In this document: piece by piece, positions 15,558 to 23,118 of the stretch | Position numbering within the stretch: the stretch's first letter is position 1 | Layout of the letters: each line of letters starts with the position of its first letter | Origin: Rhizorhabdus sp. | Lineage (GTDB): Bacteria > Pseudomonadota > Alphaproteobacteria > Sphingomonadales > Sphingomonadaceae | DNA: 35,729 nucleotides | Assembly: GCF_018006725.1 (NCBI RefSeq) | Contig: NZ_JAGMXV010000020.1 | Span: forward strand, 1 to 35,729 | Direction of reading: 5' to 3' | Position numbers and translations under genes: made by a program | Notes under the pieces: model-generated | Database searches by the model: none | What the model saw: the letters and a program-made list of their open reading frames with translations, nothing else | Told to the model about the DNA's origin: nothing

Positions 15558-16250
15558 ATGATCACAGTTGCCAGTTACAATATCCGCAAGGGCCTCGGCA
15601 CCGATCGCCGCCGACGTCCGGACCGCATCCTCGACGTGCTGCACGAGGTGAGCGCCGACGTCGTCGCCTTGCAGGAAGCGGACCGCCGTTTCGGCGCGCG
15701 ACAGAGTGCGCTGCCGACCGACCTGATCGCACAGGGCGAATATAAGGCGGTTCCATTCGATATCCGGCCCGGCGGGATAGGCTGGCACGGCAACGCCATT
15801 CTCGTGCGCCACTCGGTCGATATCGTCGACTATGCGCCGATAGACCTGCCCAGGCTCGAGCCGCGCGGCGCGGTGCTGGCGGAGCTTTCCATCGGCGGCA
15901 AGCCGCTCCGCATTGTCGGCATGCATCTCGACCTGTCGGGACTGTGGCGCCGGCGGCAGGTTCGTGCAGTGATCGAGCAGGTGCGCGGTCGACCTGCCAT
16001 GCCCACGGTGCTGATGGGTGATCTCAACGAATGGTCGCTCAATGGCGGTTGCATGCGCGAGTTCGATGACGGGCATCATGTCGTCCCGCTCGGCCGCAGC
16101 TATCACAGCCGACGCCCGGTCGGTTGCCTGGACCGGATCATCCTGACCCCCGACCTGCATCTGGTGGCAAGCGGCGTGCACAGCAGCGAGCGTGCCCGGC
16201 TGGCGTCGGATCACCTGCCGGTCTGGGCCAAGGTCAACTGGATCGACTGA
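15558..16250 (+). CDS. Endonuclease/exonuclease/phosphatase (EEP) family protein
   Basis: 230 residues covering one EEP domain. Motifs in order: Asn8 in SYNIRKGLG, metal-binding Glu40 in VVALQEAD, a histidine in GMHLDLSGLWRRRQ, the GDLNEW block with catalytic Asp and Asn, and the terminal SDHLPVWAKV with the His general base. The family includes DNA repair nucleases, sphingomyelinases and inositol phosphatases. The spacing and short length resemble small bacterial EEP proteins often annotated as metal-dependent hydrolases. There is no signal peptide, so it is cytoplasmic. The substrate cannot be predicted. It stands alone downstream of the amtB terminator, convergent with the DUF442 gene at 16272. 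Confidence 0.92.
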   Translation: MITVASYNIRKGLGTDRRRRPDRILDVLHEVSADVVALQEADRRFGARQSALPTDLIAQGEYKAVPFDIRPGGIGWHGNAILVRHSVDIVDYAPIDLPRLEPRGAVLAELSIGGKPLRIVGMHLDLSGLWRRRQVRAVIEQVRGRPAMPTVLMGDLNEWSLNGGCMREFDDGHHVVPLGRSYHSRRPVGCLDRIILTPDLHLVASGVHSSERARLASDHLPVWAKVNWID

Positions 16251-16271
16251 ACGCCGTCCCCGATCGCATCG

Positions 16272-16688
16272 TCAGCGCGGACCGATCAGCGGCTTGATCG
16301 GGGAGATGTCATAGCCGGCAGCAGCGGCCTTGGCGGCAAGCGTATCGGCATCTTCGCCTTCCAGCCCACGCGCCAGCGCCCAGACGAAGGTCGACCGCGT
16401 GCCCGACCGACAAAAAGCCAGGACTGGCCCACCGGCTTTCGCCAGCGCATCGCGCATCGCTTCGACCTGGTTGAGCGAGAAGCCGCCATGGGTGATGGGG
16501 ATGGCGACATAAGCGAGCCCGGCCGCGCGGGCGGCTTCCCGGATCTCGTCGCCCGAAGGCTGGCCCGGCTCTTCCTGTTCCGGGCGGTTGTTGATCACCA
16601 TGCGGAAGCCCTGCGCGGCGGCGGCCGCGACATCCTCGACGCTGATCTGCGGTGCGACCGAAATGCTGTCGTCGATCTTGCGGAACAT
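16272..16688 (-). CDS. DUF442/TIGR01244-type sulfurtransferase or phosphatase
   Basis: 138 residues. It begins MFRKIDDSISVAPQIS, then GFRMVINNRPEQEEPGQPS, IPITHGGFSLNQVEAM and the active-site loop AFCRSGTRSTFVWALA with Cys93. The loop from Cys93 to Arg98 is C-x4-R, the length used by rhodaneses, whereas dual-specificity phosphatases use C-x5-R. The surrounding fold is that of the beta-lactamase-hydrolase-like phosphatase family (DUF442), linked in some bacteria to sulfide oxidation (Blh). It starts nine bases after recQ ends on the same strand and may simply be a co-transcribed passenger. Confidence 0.88.
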   Translation of the reverse strand: MFRKIDDSISVAPQISVEDVAAAAAQGFRMVINNRPEQEEPGQPSGDEIREAARAAGLAYVAIPITHGGFSLNQVEAMRDALAKAGGPVLAFCRSGTRSTFVWALARGLEGEDADTLAAKAAAAGYDISPIKPLIGPR

Positions 16689-16697
16689 GGCGGTCTC

Positions 16698-18464
16698 CTA
16701 CTCCCCGTGCGTGCGAATGACGGCGAGGAAATCCTCGCCATAGGTCTCGAGCTTCTTCGCCCCTACGCCCGATATCTGGCCGAGACCAGAGAGAGTCTCG
16801 GGGCGGAACGCCGCCATCTCGCGCAGCGTCGCGTCGTTGAAGACGACATAGGGCGGCACGCCCTGCGCGCGGGCAAGGTCGCGGCGCAGTTCGCGCAACT
16901 TTTCGAACAGCGGATCGTGCGGATGATCCTCACCCCCACGCTGGCGCCGCTTGCGGCTGCGCTCGGGCGGCAGGACCAGGGGGACCTTGTCCTCGCCCTT
17001 CAATATGCCGCGCGCGGCGGGTCCGAAGGACAGGCCGCCATATTCGTCGGCGCGGAGCGCGTCGCGCGCCAGCAAGGCACGGGCAACCGGCTTGATCAGC
17101 TTGAGTTCGGCCTCGTCGGCGATCCCGAACACCGACAGCCGGTTGTGCCCGGCCATCAGGATTTTCTCGGTTTCGCGCCCGCTCAGCACGTCGGTCAGGT
17201 GGGTGACGCCATAGCGCATCTCGGTGCGGAAGGCGGCGGAGAGCAGCTTCTGCGCGACCACGGTGGCATCGATGCCCGATGGCGGAGCGAGGCAATTGTC
17301 GCAATTGCCGCAGTGCTCGGGCGGGTCTTCCCCGAAATGGGCGAGCAGGATGGCGCGGCGGCAGGTCGGTGCCTCGACCAGCATCGCCATGGCGTTAAGC
17401 CGCTGGCGTTCGCCCGCGCGGCGGCTTTCCTCTACATCGGTCTCGATCCGGCGGCGCGCCCGGGCGAAGTCCTCGGCGCCCCAGAAAAGCTGAGTGGCCG
17501 CTGGCTCTCCGTCGCGGCCGGCGCGGCCGGTCTCCTGATAAAAGGCCTCGATCGACTTGGGCAGGCCGGCATGGGCAACGAAGCGCACGTCGGGCTTGTC
17601 GATCCCCATGCCGAAGGCGACCGTCGCAACCATCACCATGTCCTCGGAGGCTACGAAGGCCTTCTGGTTGGCAGCGCGGATCGCGGGATCGAGGCCAGCA
17701 TGATAGGCTCGCGCCGACCGCCCCGCCGCCGAGAGCTGCGCCGCCAGCCGCTCGGTCGCATCGCGGGTCGGGGCATAGACGATGCCGGGGCCCGGATTGT
17801 CGTCGATGAAGCTGGCGATCTGCCGGGACACGCCATCGCGCGGGGTGATGCCATAGCGGATATTGGGCCGGTCGAAGCCGGCGAGGATCAGCCCGTCACG
17901 GTCGATGCCCAACTGCGCAAGGATGTCGTCGCGGGTGTGCCGGTCGGCGGTCGCGGTCAGCGCCAGCCGGGGCACGTCGGCGTGCGCATCTAGCAGGCCG
18001 CGCAGCAGGCGATAGTCGGGGCGGAAGTCGTGGCCCCATTCGGACACGCAATGCGCCTCGTCGATCGCGACCAGCGCGAGCGGGATCTGCGCGATCAGTC
18101 GGCGAAAGCCGTCGGACGACACCCGTTCGGGCGCGACGTAGAGGAGGTCGAGCGATCCCGAGCGCAGCCGGTCGATCGTCTCGTCGCGATTGTCGTCGGC
18201 CGAGGTGAGGGCGGCAGCCCTGATCCCGGCGGCTTCGGCCGAGCGCACCTGATCGTGCATCAGCGCGATCAGCGGTGAAATGACGAGGCCGGTACCCGGT
18301 CGGCAGAGCGCGGGGATCTGATAGGTGAGCGATTTGCCCGCGCCGGTCGGCATCACCGCCAGCGTGCCGAGCCCGGCCATCACCCGATCGATCACATCCG
18401 CCTGGCGCCCTCGGAACTGCGCATAGCCGAAGGTCTGTTGCAGGGCTTCCAGCGGGGTTGGCAT
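16698..18464 (-). CDS. recQ: ATP-dependent DNA helicase RecQ
   Basis: 588 residues with the complete RecQ layout. Walker A PTGAGKS at 39-45, DEAH box IDEAHCVSEWGHDFRPDY from about 134, and helicase C-terminal motifs VATVAFGMGIDKPDVRFV and QETGRAGRDGEPA. The RecQ-C zinc site uses Cys368, Cys385, Cys388 and Cys391 (HCGNCDNC). A winged-helix region follows, then an HRDC domain at about 510-588 (LFEKLRELRRDLARAQGVPPYVVFND). RecQ unwinds branched DNA 3'-5' in recombination and fork repair. The ATM1-type transporter gene ends 44 bases upstream on the same strand, and the DUF442 gene begins nine bases downstream. Confidence 0.97.
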   Translation of the reverse strand: MPTPLEALQQTFGYAQFRGRQADVIDRVMAGLGTLAVMPTGAGKSLTYQIPALCRPGTGLVISPLIALMHDQVRSAEAAGIRAAALTSADDNRDETIDRLRSGSLDLLYVAPERVSSDGFRRLIAQIPLALVAIDEAHCVSEWGHDFRPDYRLLRGLLDAHADVPRLALTATADRHTRDDILAQLGIDRDGLILAGFDRPNIRYGITPRDGVSRQIASFIDDNPGPGIVYAPTRDATERLAAQLSAAGRSARAYHAGLDPAIRAANQKAFVASEDMVMVATVAFGMGIDKPDVRFVAHAGLPKSIEAFYQETGRAGRDGEPAATQLFWGAEDFARARRRIETDVEESRRAGERQRLNAMAMLVEAPTCRRAILLAHFGEDPPEHCGNCDNCLAPPSGIDATVVAQKLLSAAFRTEMRYGVTHLTDVLSGRETEKILMAGHNRLSVFGIADEAELKLIKPVARALLARDALRADEYGGLSFGPAARGILKGEDKVPLVLPPERSRKRRQRGGEDHPHDPLFEKLRELRRDLARAQGVPPYVVFNDATLREMAAFRPETLSGLGQISGVGAKKLETYGEDFLAVIRTHGE

Positions 18465-18508
18465 GGCGGTCTTCTACTGGGCTGGGGGCTCAGGTCAAAC
18501 CCGCCGTC

Positions 18509-20323
18509 TCAGGCCGCCTCGCGCTCCTCGGACTCGCTCGCCTGGCGCATCCACATTTCGGCATAGAGGCCGTCGCGCGCCATGAGATCGGCATGCGTGC
18601 CGCGCTCGACGATCTGCCCCGCTTCGAGGACGACGATCTCGTCCGCATGGACGATCGTCGACAGGCGGTGCGCGATGACGATCGTCGTGCGCCCCTGTTC
18701 GACATTGCGCAGGGTCGACTGGATATCGGCCTCGGTCCGGCTGTCGAGCGCGCTGGTCGCCTCGTCCAGGATCAGGATCGCCGGGTTCTTGAGCAGGGTC
18801 CGCGCGATGGCGACGCGCTGCTTCTCACCCCCCGACAATTTCAACCCGCGTTCGCCGACCTTGGTGGCATAGCCCTGCGGCAACGACAGGATGAACTCGT
18901 GGATAGAGGCACCGCGCGCCGCCGCCTCGATCTCCGTCTGGGTCGCGCCCTCGCGGCCATAGCCGATATTATAGCCGATCGTGTCGTTGAACAGGACGGT
19001 GTCCTGCGGAACGATACCGATCGCGCGACGCAGCGAATCCTGCGTCACCCCGGCGATGTCCTGATCGTCGATCAACACCCGGCCGCTGCTGATATCGTAG
19101 AAGCGGTAGAGAATCCGGGCGAGCGTCGACTTGCCGGCACCCGAGGGCCCGACGACCGCCAGCGTACCGCCGGCCGGAATCCGCAGGTCGATCCCTTTCA
19201 GGATCGGCCGCTCGGGATCATAGGCGAAATGGACGTCGTCGAACCGCACCATGCCGCCCTGCACCGACAGCGCGGGGGCACCTGGCCGGTCGACCACCTC
19301 GGCGGGGGTGTCGATCAGGCGGAACATCGCCTCCATATCGATCAGACCCTGCCGGATTTCGCGATAGACCATGCCGAGCAGGTCGAGCGGACGGAACAGC
19401 TGCATCAAGATCGTGTTCACGAAGACGACGTCGCCGGGGGAGAACCAGCCCCGGCTCCAGCCATAGACGCTATAGCCCATGGCGCCCGCCATCATCAGGT
19501 TGGTGATCAGCGCCTGGCCGACGTTGAGCAGGGCCAGCGAAGTCTCGTTGCGCGTCGCAGCCGTCGCATAGGCCGCCACGGCGCGGCCATAATTCTCGGT
19601 CTCGCGCCGCTCTGCGCTGAAATATTTGACGGTCTCGTAATTGAGCAGGGAGTCGACAGCCCGGGCCGAGGCGCGCGTGTCGGATTCTACCATCTCGCGC
19701 CGCATCTTGGCGCGCCATTCGGTCATCTTCTGGGTGAAGACGGTATAAGCGGCGATCGCCAGCAGCGTCGCGACGACCAGTTCGATGCCGAATTTGAAGA
19801 AGAAGATCAGGCAGACCGCAGTCAGCTCGAAGATCGTCGGGCCGATGTTGAACAGCAGGAAATAGAGCATCGTGTCGATGCTCTTGGTCCCGCGTTCGAC
19901 GATCTTGGTCAGCGCGCCGGTGCGCCGTTCGAGATGATAGCGCAGCGACAGGCGGTGCAACTGCCCGAACACCTCGACAGACAGCCGGCGGGCCGCATCC
20001 TGCCCGACCAGCTCGAAGATGGCATTGCGCAGATTGTCGAACAGCACACCGCCGAAGCGGGCTCCCGCATAGGCCGCGACCAGCGCGAGCGCGATCATAA
20101 CGCCGGGCTCGAACCCCGGCGCCATCCGGTCGACCACTGCCTTATAGGCAAAGGGCATCAGCAGGACCGCTCCCTTGGCCGCGAGCACCATGATCATGGC
20201 AATGACCACGCGAAGCCGCAGCATCGGCGCATCCTTGGGCCACAAATAGGGCAGGAAGCGTTTCAGTGTCGCCCATCCCTGTTCGGGGGCGGCGGTGGAG
20301 GCGGAAAAATGATCGGGAGGCAT
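18509..20323 (-). CDS. Atm1-type ABC exporter (fused permease and ATPase)
   Basis: 604 residues from the ATG at 20321-20323. The N-terminal membrane domain (about residues 35-325, six helices) contains the Atm1 hallmark LLNYETVKYFSAE near residue 227. The ATPase domain follows: Walker A GPSGAGKS at 392-399, signature LSGGEKQR, Walker B ILILDEATSALDS, and switch histidine IVIAHRLSTI. Atm1/ABCB7-like transporters export glutathione-linked sulfur compounds or glutathione-metal adducts; the bacterial Novosphingobium Atm1 is linked to heavy-metal tolerance. It functions as a homodimer in the inner membrane. A longer start at 20434 adds 37 unconserved residues overlapping the divergent BLUF leader and was rejected. 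recQ follows 44 bases downstream. Confidence 0.95.
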   Translation of the reverse strand: MPPDHFSASTAAPEQGWATLKRFLPYLWPKDAPMLRLRVVIAMIMVLAAKGAVLLMPFAYKAVVDRMAPGFEPGVMIALALVAAYAGARFGGVLFDNLRNAIFELVGQDAARRLSVEVFGQLHRLSLRYHLERRTGALTKIVERGTKSIDTMLYFLLFNIGPTIFELTAVCLIFFFKFGIELVVATLLAIAAYTVFTQKMTEWRAKMRREMVESDTRASARAVDSLLNYETVKYFSAERRETENYGRAVAAYATAATRNETSLALLNVGQALITNLMMAGAMGYSVYGWSRGWFSPGDVVFVNTILMQLFRPLDLLGMVYREIRQGLIDMEAMFRLIDTPAEVVDRPGAPALSVQGGMVRFDDVHFAYDPERPILKGIDLRIPAGGTLAVVGPSGAGKSTLARILYRFYDISSGRVLIDDQDIAGVTQDSLRRAIGIVPQDTVLFNDTIGYNIGYGREGATQTEIEAAARGASIHEFILSLPQGYATKVGERGLKLSGGEKQRVAIARTLLKNPAILILDEATSALDSRTEADIQSTLRNVEQGRTTIVIAHRLSTIVHADEIVVLEAGQIVERGTHADLMARDGLYAEMWMRQASESEEREAA

Positions 20324-20463
20324 CGGATAGGAAGATAGGATGCCCAAGCGTTTCAGGGAAGGCCGCCGCACTGGCAATCTTGCACGCGAAGCAACTTCAT
20401 ACAAAGGTAAGGATGACGATCGCATTAGGTGCAATCGGACGCGCTATGTCGCGAAAGGACGAT

Positions 20464-20874
20464 ATGTTTCTGCAATTGGTTTATATCAGTACAGCCCGAT
20501 CGACCCTGGAGTTGTCGGACGTCGAGTCCATTTTGCAGACCTCGCGTCGGCGCAATGCGGTCGATGGCGTGACCGGCCTGTTGATCTTCGACGGCAAGCG
20601 CTTTTTGCAGGCGCTGGAAGGGCCTGCAGATCAAGTCGCCCGGACTTATGAGAGAATTCAGGGCGATCCGCGCCATCGTGCGGTCGTGCAGCTCAACCGC
20701 GCAGAGGTGAGTGAGCGCCAGTTCGGCCCCTGGGCGATGGCGAGCCAGGTCGTCGGGCCCATCATGGGTACGGGGTCGATGATCGAGCAGGTCGACCAGC
20801 TGACCGACATGATCGAGGATCCCAATATCAAGGCGACACTGCGCAGCTTCGCGCGGGTGCGCGGATCGGCCTGA
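20464..20874 (+). CDS. Stand-alone BLUF-domain blue-light photoreceptor
   Basis: 136 residues from ATG 20464, preceded by AAAGGA (20454-20459). In-frame ATGs at 20446 and 20413 would add 6 or 17 residues before the domain and cannot be excluded. The BLUF (FAD blue-light sensor) domain fills residues 2-95. The photoactive Tyr7 (LQLVYIS), Asn31 (RRRNAVDGVTGLL) and Gln49 (FLQALEG) are all present, as is the FGPWAMAS segment with the conserved Trp/Met. About 40 further residues form helices (MIEQVDQLTDMIEDPNIKATLRSF). There is no output domain, so it must act through a partner protein, as do other short BLUF proteins. Divergent from the Atm1-type gene, convergent with a chemoreceptor gene. Confidence 0.93.
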   Translation: MFLQLVYISTARSTLELSDVESILQTSRRRNAVDGVTGLLIFDGKRFLQALEGPADQVARTYERIQGDPRHRAVVQLNRAEVSERQFGPWAMASQVVGPIMGTGSMIEQVDQLTDMIEDPNIKATLRSFARVRGSA

Positions 20875-20900
20875 CCGCAAACCACGACTGGGTAAGGAAA

Positions 20901-20934
20901 AGGGGCGAAGCCGCGACCGGCTCCGCCCCTTTTT
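20901..20934. terminator. Bidirectional intrinsic terminator between BLUF and chemoreceptor genes
   Basis: AGGGGCG-A-AGCCG (20901-20913) pairs with CGGCT-C-CGCCCCT (20918-20930) across a CGAC loop. Ts follow on the plus strand (20930-20934), and an A-run precedes it (AAGGAAAA, 20893-20901), which becomes a U-rich tail on the minus-strand transcript. It can therefore end both convergent genes. Confidence 0.85.
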
Positions 20935-20962
20935 CTGTTCCAGAGGATCGGGGTGTCGAGCG

Positions 20963-22294
20963 TCAGGCCGCTTCCCGCAGCCTGAAATCCGACCGCGCGT
21001 TGCGGTTGTCGATCGTGAAGCGTCCCATCTGCTGCGCCAGCTGATCGGCCTCCTGGCCGAGGCTGTAGGCCGCAGCGGTCGCTTCTTCGACCATCGCGGC
21101 ATTTTGCTGGGTCACCTGGTCGAGCTCGTTCATCGCGACATTGATCTCGGACAGACCGGTCGCCTGGGAGTCGGATGTCGCGGCGATCGCCCGGACGACC
21201 GTCGTGATGTCGCCGATCTTCGCGATGATCTTCTGCTGCGCGTCACCGGCCTGTGCGACCAGGCGGGCGCCTTCGTTCACCTCGCGGCAGCTTGCGACGA
21301 TCTTGGCGGCGATATCCTGTGCCGCATCGGCGGACCGCTGGGCCAGCGCGCGGACCTCCGATGCGACGACTGCGAAGCCCTTGCCCGTCTCGCCGGCGCG
21401 CGCCGCTTCGACTCCGGCATTGAGCGCCAGCAGATTGGTCTGGAAGGCGATGCCTTCGATGACACTGATGATCTCCGATATCTCGCGTGAGGAGCGTTCG
21501 ATTCCGTTCATCGACGCGGTGGCAGCGTGGACGATGCCTTCGCTTTCGGTTGCCTGGCTCTGTATGTCGCCGACCAGTGTCGCCGCCTTGCGCGCTTCGT
21601 CGGCCGATTGCGCCACCGAGGTCGACAATTCCGTCAGTGCGGCGCTGGTTTCTTCCAGACTCGCAGCCTGCCTCTCGGTCCGGAAGGACAGGTCGTCGGA
21701 TGCGCGGCGGATTTCCTGCGATCCCGTTCGCACCCCGTCGCTCGCCGACGACAGCGCCTCAAGCGTTTCGGCGAGGCTGTCGATCGTCCGGTTGAGGTCG
21801 GTACGCAGCGCTTCGAATTCCTGCGGAAAGCGATGGTTGATCCGGCACCGCAGATCGCCGTCCGCCAGTCGGCGCAGCGAATCCCCGACATCCTTCACGA
21901 CATGGCGCTGCGCCTCGGCGAAAGTCTGCATATGCTCTTCCGACGCCCGCAGATTCTCCGCATTGCTGCGGAAGATTTCCATGGCTGCTGCCATGCGGCC
22001 CACACAGTCGCCATGATCGCGAAACGCGATCGGCGTGGCGAGATCCCCATCGGCCAGCCCCTCCATGCGGACCACCGTCGTGACATAGGGGTCGCAGATC
22101 AGCGCCTTGGCATAGAGCGCCGTCGCCAGCGTCATCACAGCCCCGACGCCGAGGACCAGCATGGCCGCCCAGATATGGGTCGGGCCGAGCAGCATGACGC
22201 CAAGCCCCGTCGCGGCAGTACAGATCAGGAAGGCGCAGATCAGAACATCGAATTTTTGTCGGATGGGCGCGTTCTTCGCGAACCAACGGATCAT
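20963..22294 (-). CDS. Methyl-accepting chemotaxis protein with minimal periplasmic loop
   Basis: 443 residues from the ATG at 22292-22294, chosen because GGAGA lies six bases upstream of it. Two membrane helices (about 15-37 and 41-64) are separated by only a few residues, so there is essentially no periplasmic ligand domain. Two HAMP-like modules follow (about 66-115 with [13 protein letters not shown], about 130-180 with [13 protein letters not shown]). The signalling domain runs from about 190 to 430 with the conserved hairpin tip ([20 protein letters not shown], then [22 protein letters not shown]). Methylation helices are visible ([14 protein letters not shown]). It should sense a cytoplasmic, membrane or partner-borne signal. 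No che genes or CheB/CheR-tethering pentapeptide are seen; the C-terminus ends FRLREAA. Confidence 0.93.
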   Translation of the reverse strand: MIRWFAKNAPIRQKFDVLICAFLICTAATGLGVMLLGPTHIWAAMLVLGVGAVMTLATALYAKALICDPYVTTVVRMEGLADGDLATPIAFRDHGDCVGRMAAAMEIFRSNAENLRASEEHMQTFAEAQRHVVKDVGDSLRRLADGDLRCRINHRFPQEFEALRTDLNRTIDSLAETLEALSSASDGVRTGSQEIRRASDDLSFRTERQAASLEETSAALTELSTSVAQSADEARKAATLVGDIQSQATESEGIVHAATASMNGIERSSREISEIISVIEGIAFQTNLLALNAGVEAARAGETGKGFAVVASEVRALAQRSADAAQDIAAKIVASCREVNEGARLVAQAGDAQQKIIAKIGDITTVVRAIAATSDSQATGLSEINVAMNELDQVTQQNAAMVEEATAAAYSLGQEADQLAQQMGRFTIDNRNARSDFRLREAA

Positions 22295-22461
22295 GATACA
22301 TCTCCGGCGATCGTTTCGTGAACGCCGTACAACCCACCCCGTCACACGGCAGGTCGACCTAAGACCAAAGTCGTAAAGGCTTCCTTTCAAAGCTACGTAG
22401 TTTTACGCAAAAAACTGCAAATTCGCACCAAAATGGACCTATTTCCGATCCGGACGGGCGG

Positions 22462-23118
22462 TTAGGCCTCTGGTGGTGTCAAAGTGCCGGTGATCCGGAT
22501 TCCGGCGCCGTCCACCCGATAGGTCTTGTTCAGGAAGATCAGGATCGACGTCATCGCTTCGGCTGCAGCCGAGTTGACCAGAGCCCCACCATGGAGGCCG
22601 CGCAGTCCCATCGCATCCGCCAGCGCGACGACCTCTCCGCGGGCGTCCTTGTCGTCGCCGAATACCAGCACGTCGCAGCCGATGTCGGCATCGGAAGCGA
22701 GCTTGTGCGCGGCGACATTGTGAAAGGCAGACACGAGGCGCACGCCTTCGCCCAACAGGCCTGCTGCGCGCACGGCCGCACTGCCCTCTGGCGGCATCTG
22801 CACGCGCATGACCTTCGGGGGGACGAGCGGGACGGTGGTGTCGACGACGATCTTGCCCGCCACATGCGGCGCGATCTCGGCCAACGTGGCGTCCTGGGCG
22901 GCAAATGGAACGGCGACGATCACGATGTCGCCTGCCGTCGCAGCGTCGGCGTTGCTGTCGGCAGCTTCCACGCCCAGTTCGCCTGCGGTCGCGGCAGCCC
23001 TGGCCGGATCGCGCGACCCCAGGATCACGCGATAGCCGGCGCGGCCGAGGCGGTAGGCGATCGCGGCACCCAGCTTGCCGGTGCCGCCGACTATGGCGAT
23101 CGATGGGGTCGAGGTCAT
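22462..23118 (-). CDS. npdG: F420:NADPH oxidoreductase family protein (NPDG/Fno-like)
   Basis: 218 residues. The Rossmann start IAIVGGTGKLGAAIAYRLGRAGY carries the NADP loop, followed by ILGSRDPARA. Family-specific blocks follow: VVDTTVPLVPPKV, RLVSAFHNVAAHKL, CDVLVFGDDKDARGEVV and the terminal FLNKTYRVDGAGIRITG. Members transfer hydride between NADPH and the deazaflavin cofactor F420. The start codon overlaps the stop of the fused FO synthase gene (ATGA), so production of the deazaflavin ring and its reduction are translationally coupled. This neighbour is the main reason to prefer the F420 function over other NADP-binding roles such as ferric-reductase-like or DUF homologues. Confidence 0.87.
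   Translation of the reverse strand: MTSTPSIAIVGGTGKLGAAIAYRLGRAGYRVILGSRDPARAAATAGELGVEAADSNADAATAGDIVIVAVPFAAQDATLAEIAPHVAGKIVVDTTVPLVPPKVMRVQMPPEGSAAVRAAGLLGEGVRLVSAFHNVAAHKLASDADIGCDVLVFGDDKDARGEVVALADAMGLRGLHGGALVNSAAAEAMTSILIFLNKTYRVDGAGIRITGTLTPPEA

Noticed and set aside
18458..20338. 626-codon open frame antisense to the Atm1-type exporter
   Set aside because: No motifs and low-complexity Arg/Gln/Asp composition; the minus strand has every ABC exporter signature.
22295..22461. Promoter or riboswitch in the AT-richer gap before the chemoreceptor
   Set aside because: The gap holds A/T-rich runs and the palindromic TACGTA, but no convincing -35/-10 pair, sigma-28 site or riboswitch core could be matched by eye.
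22294..22462. Single operon from fbiC-npdG into the chemoreceptor gene
   Set aside because: The genes share a strand, but a 167-base gap lies between them and the chemoreceptor has its own ribosome site; co-transcription cannot be supported.
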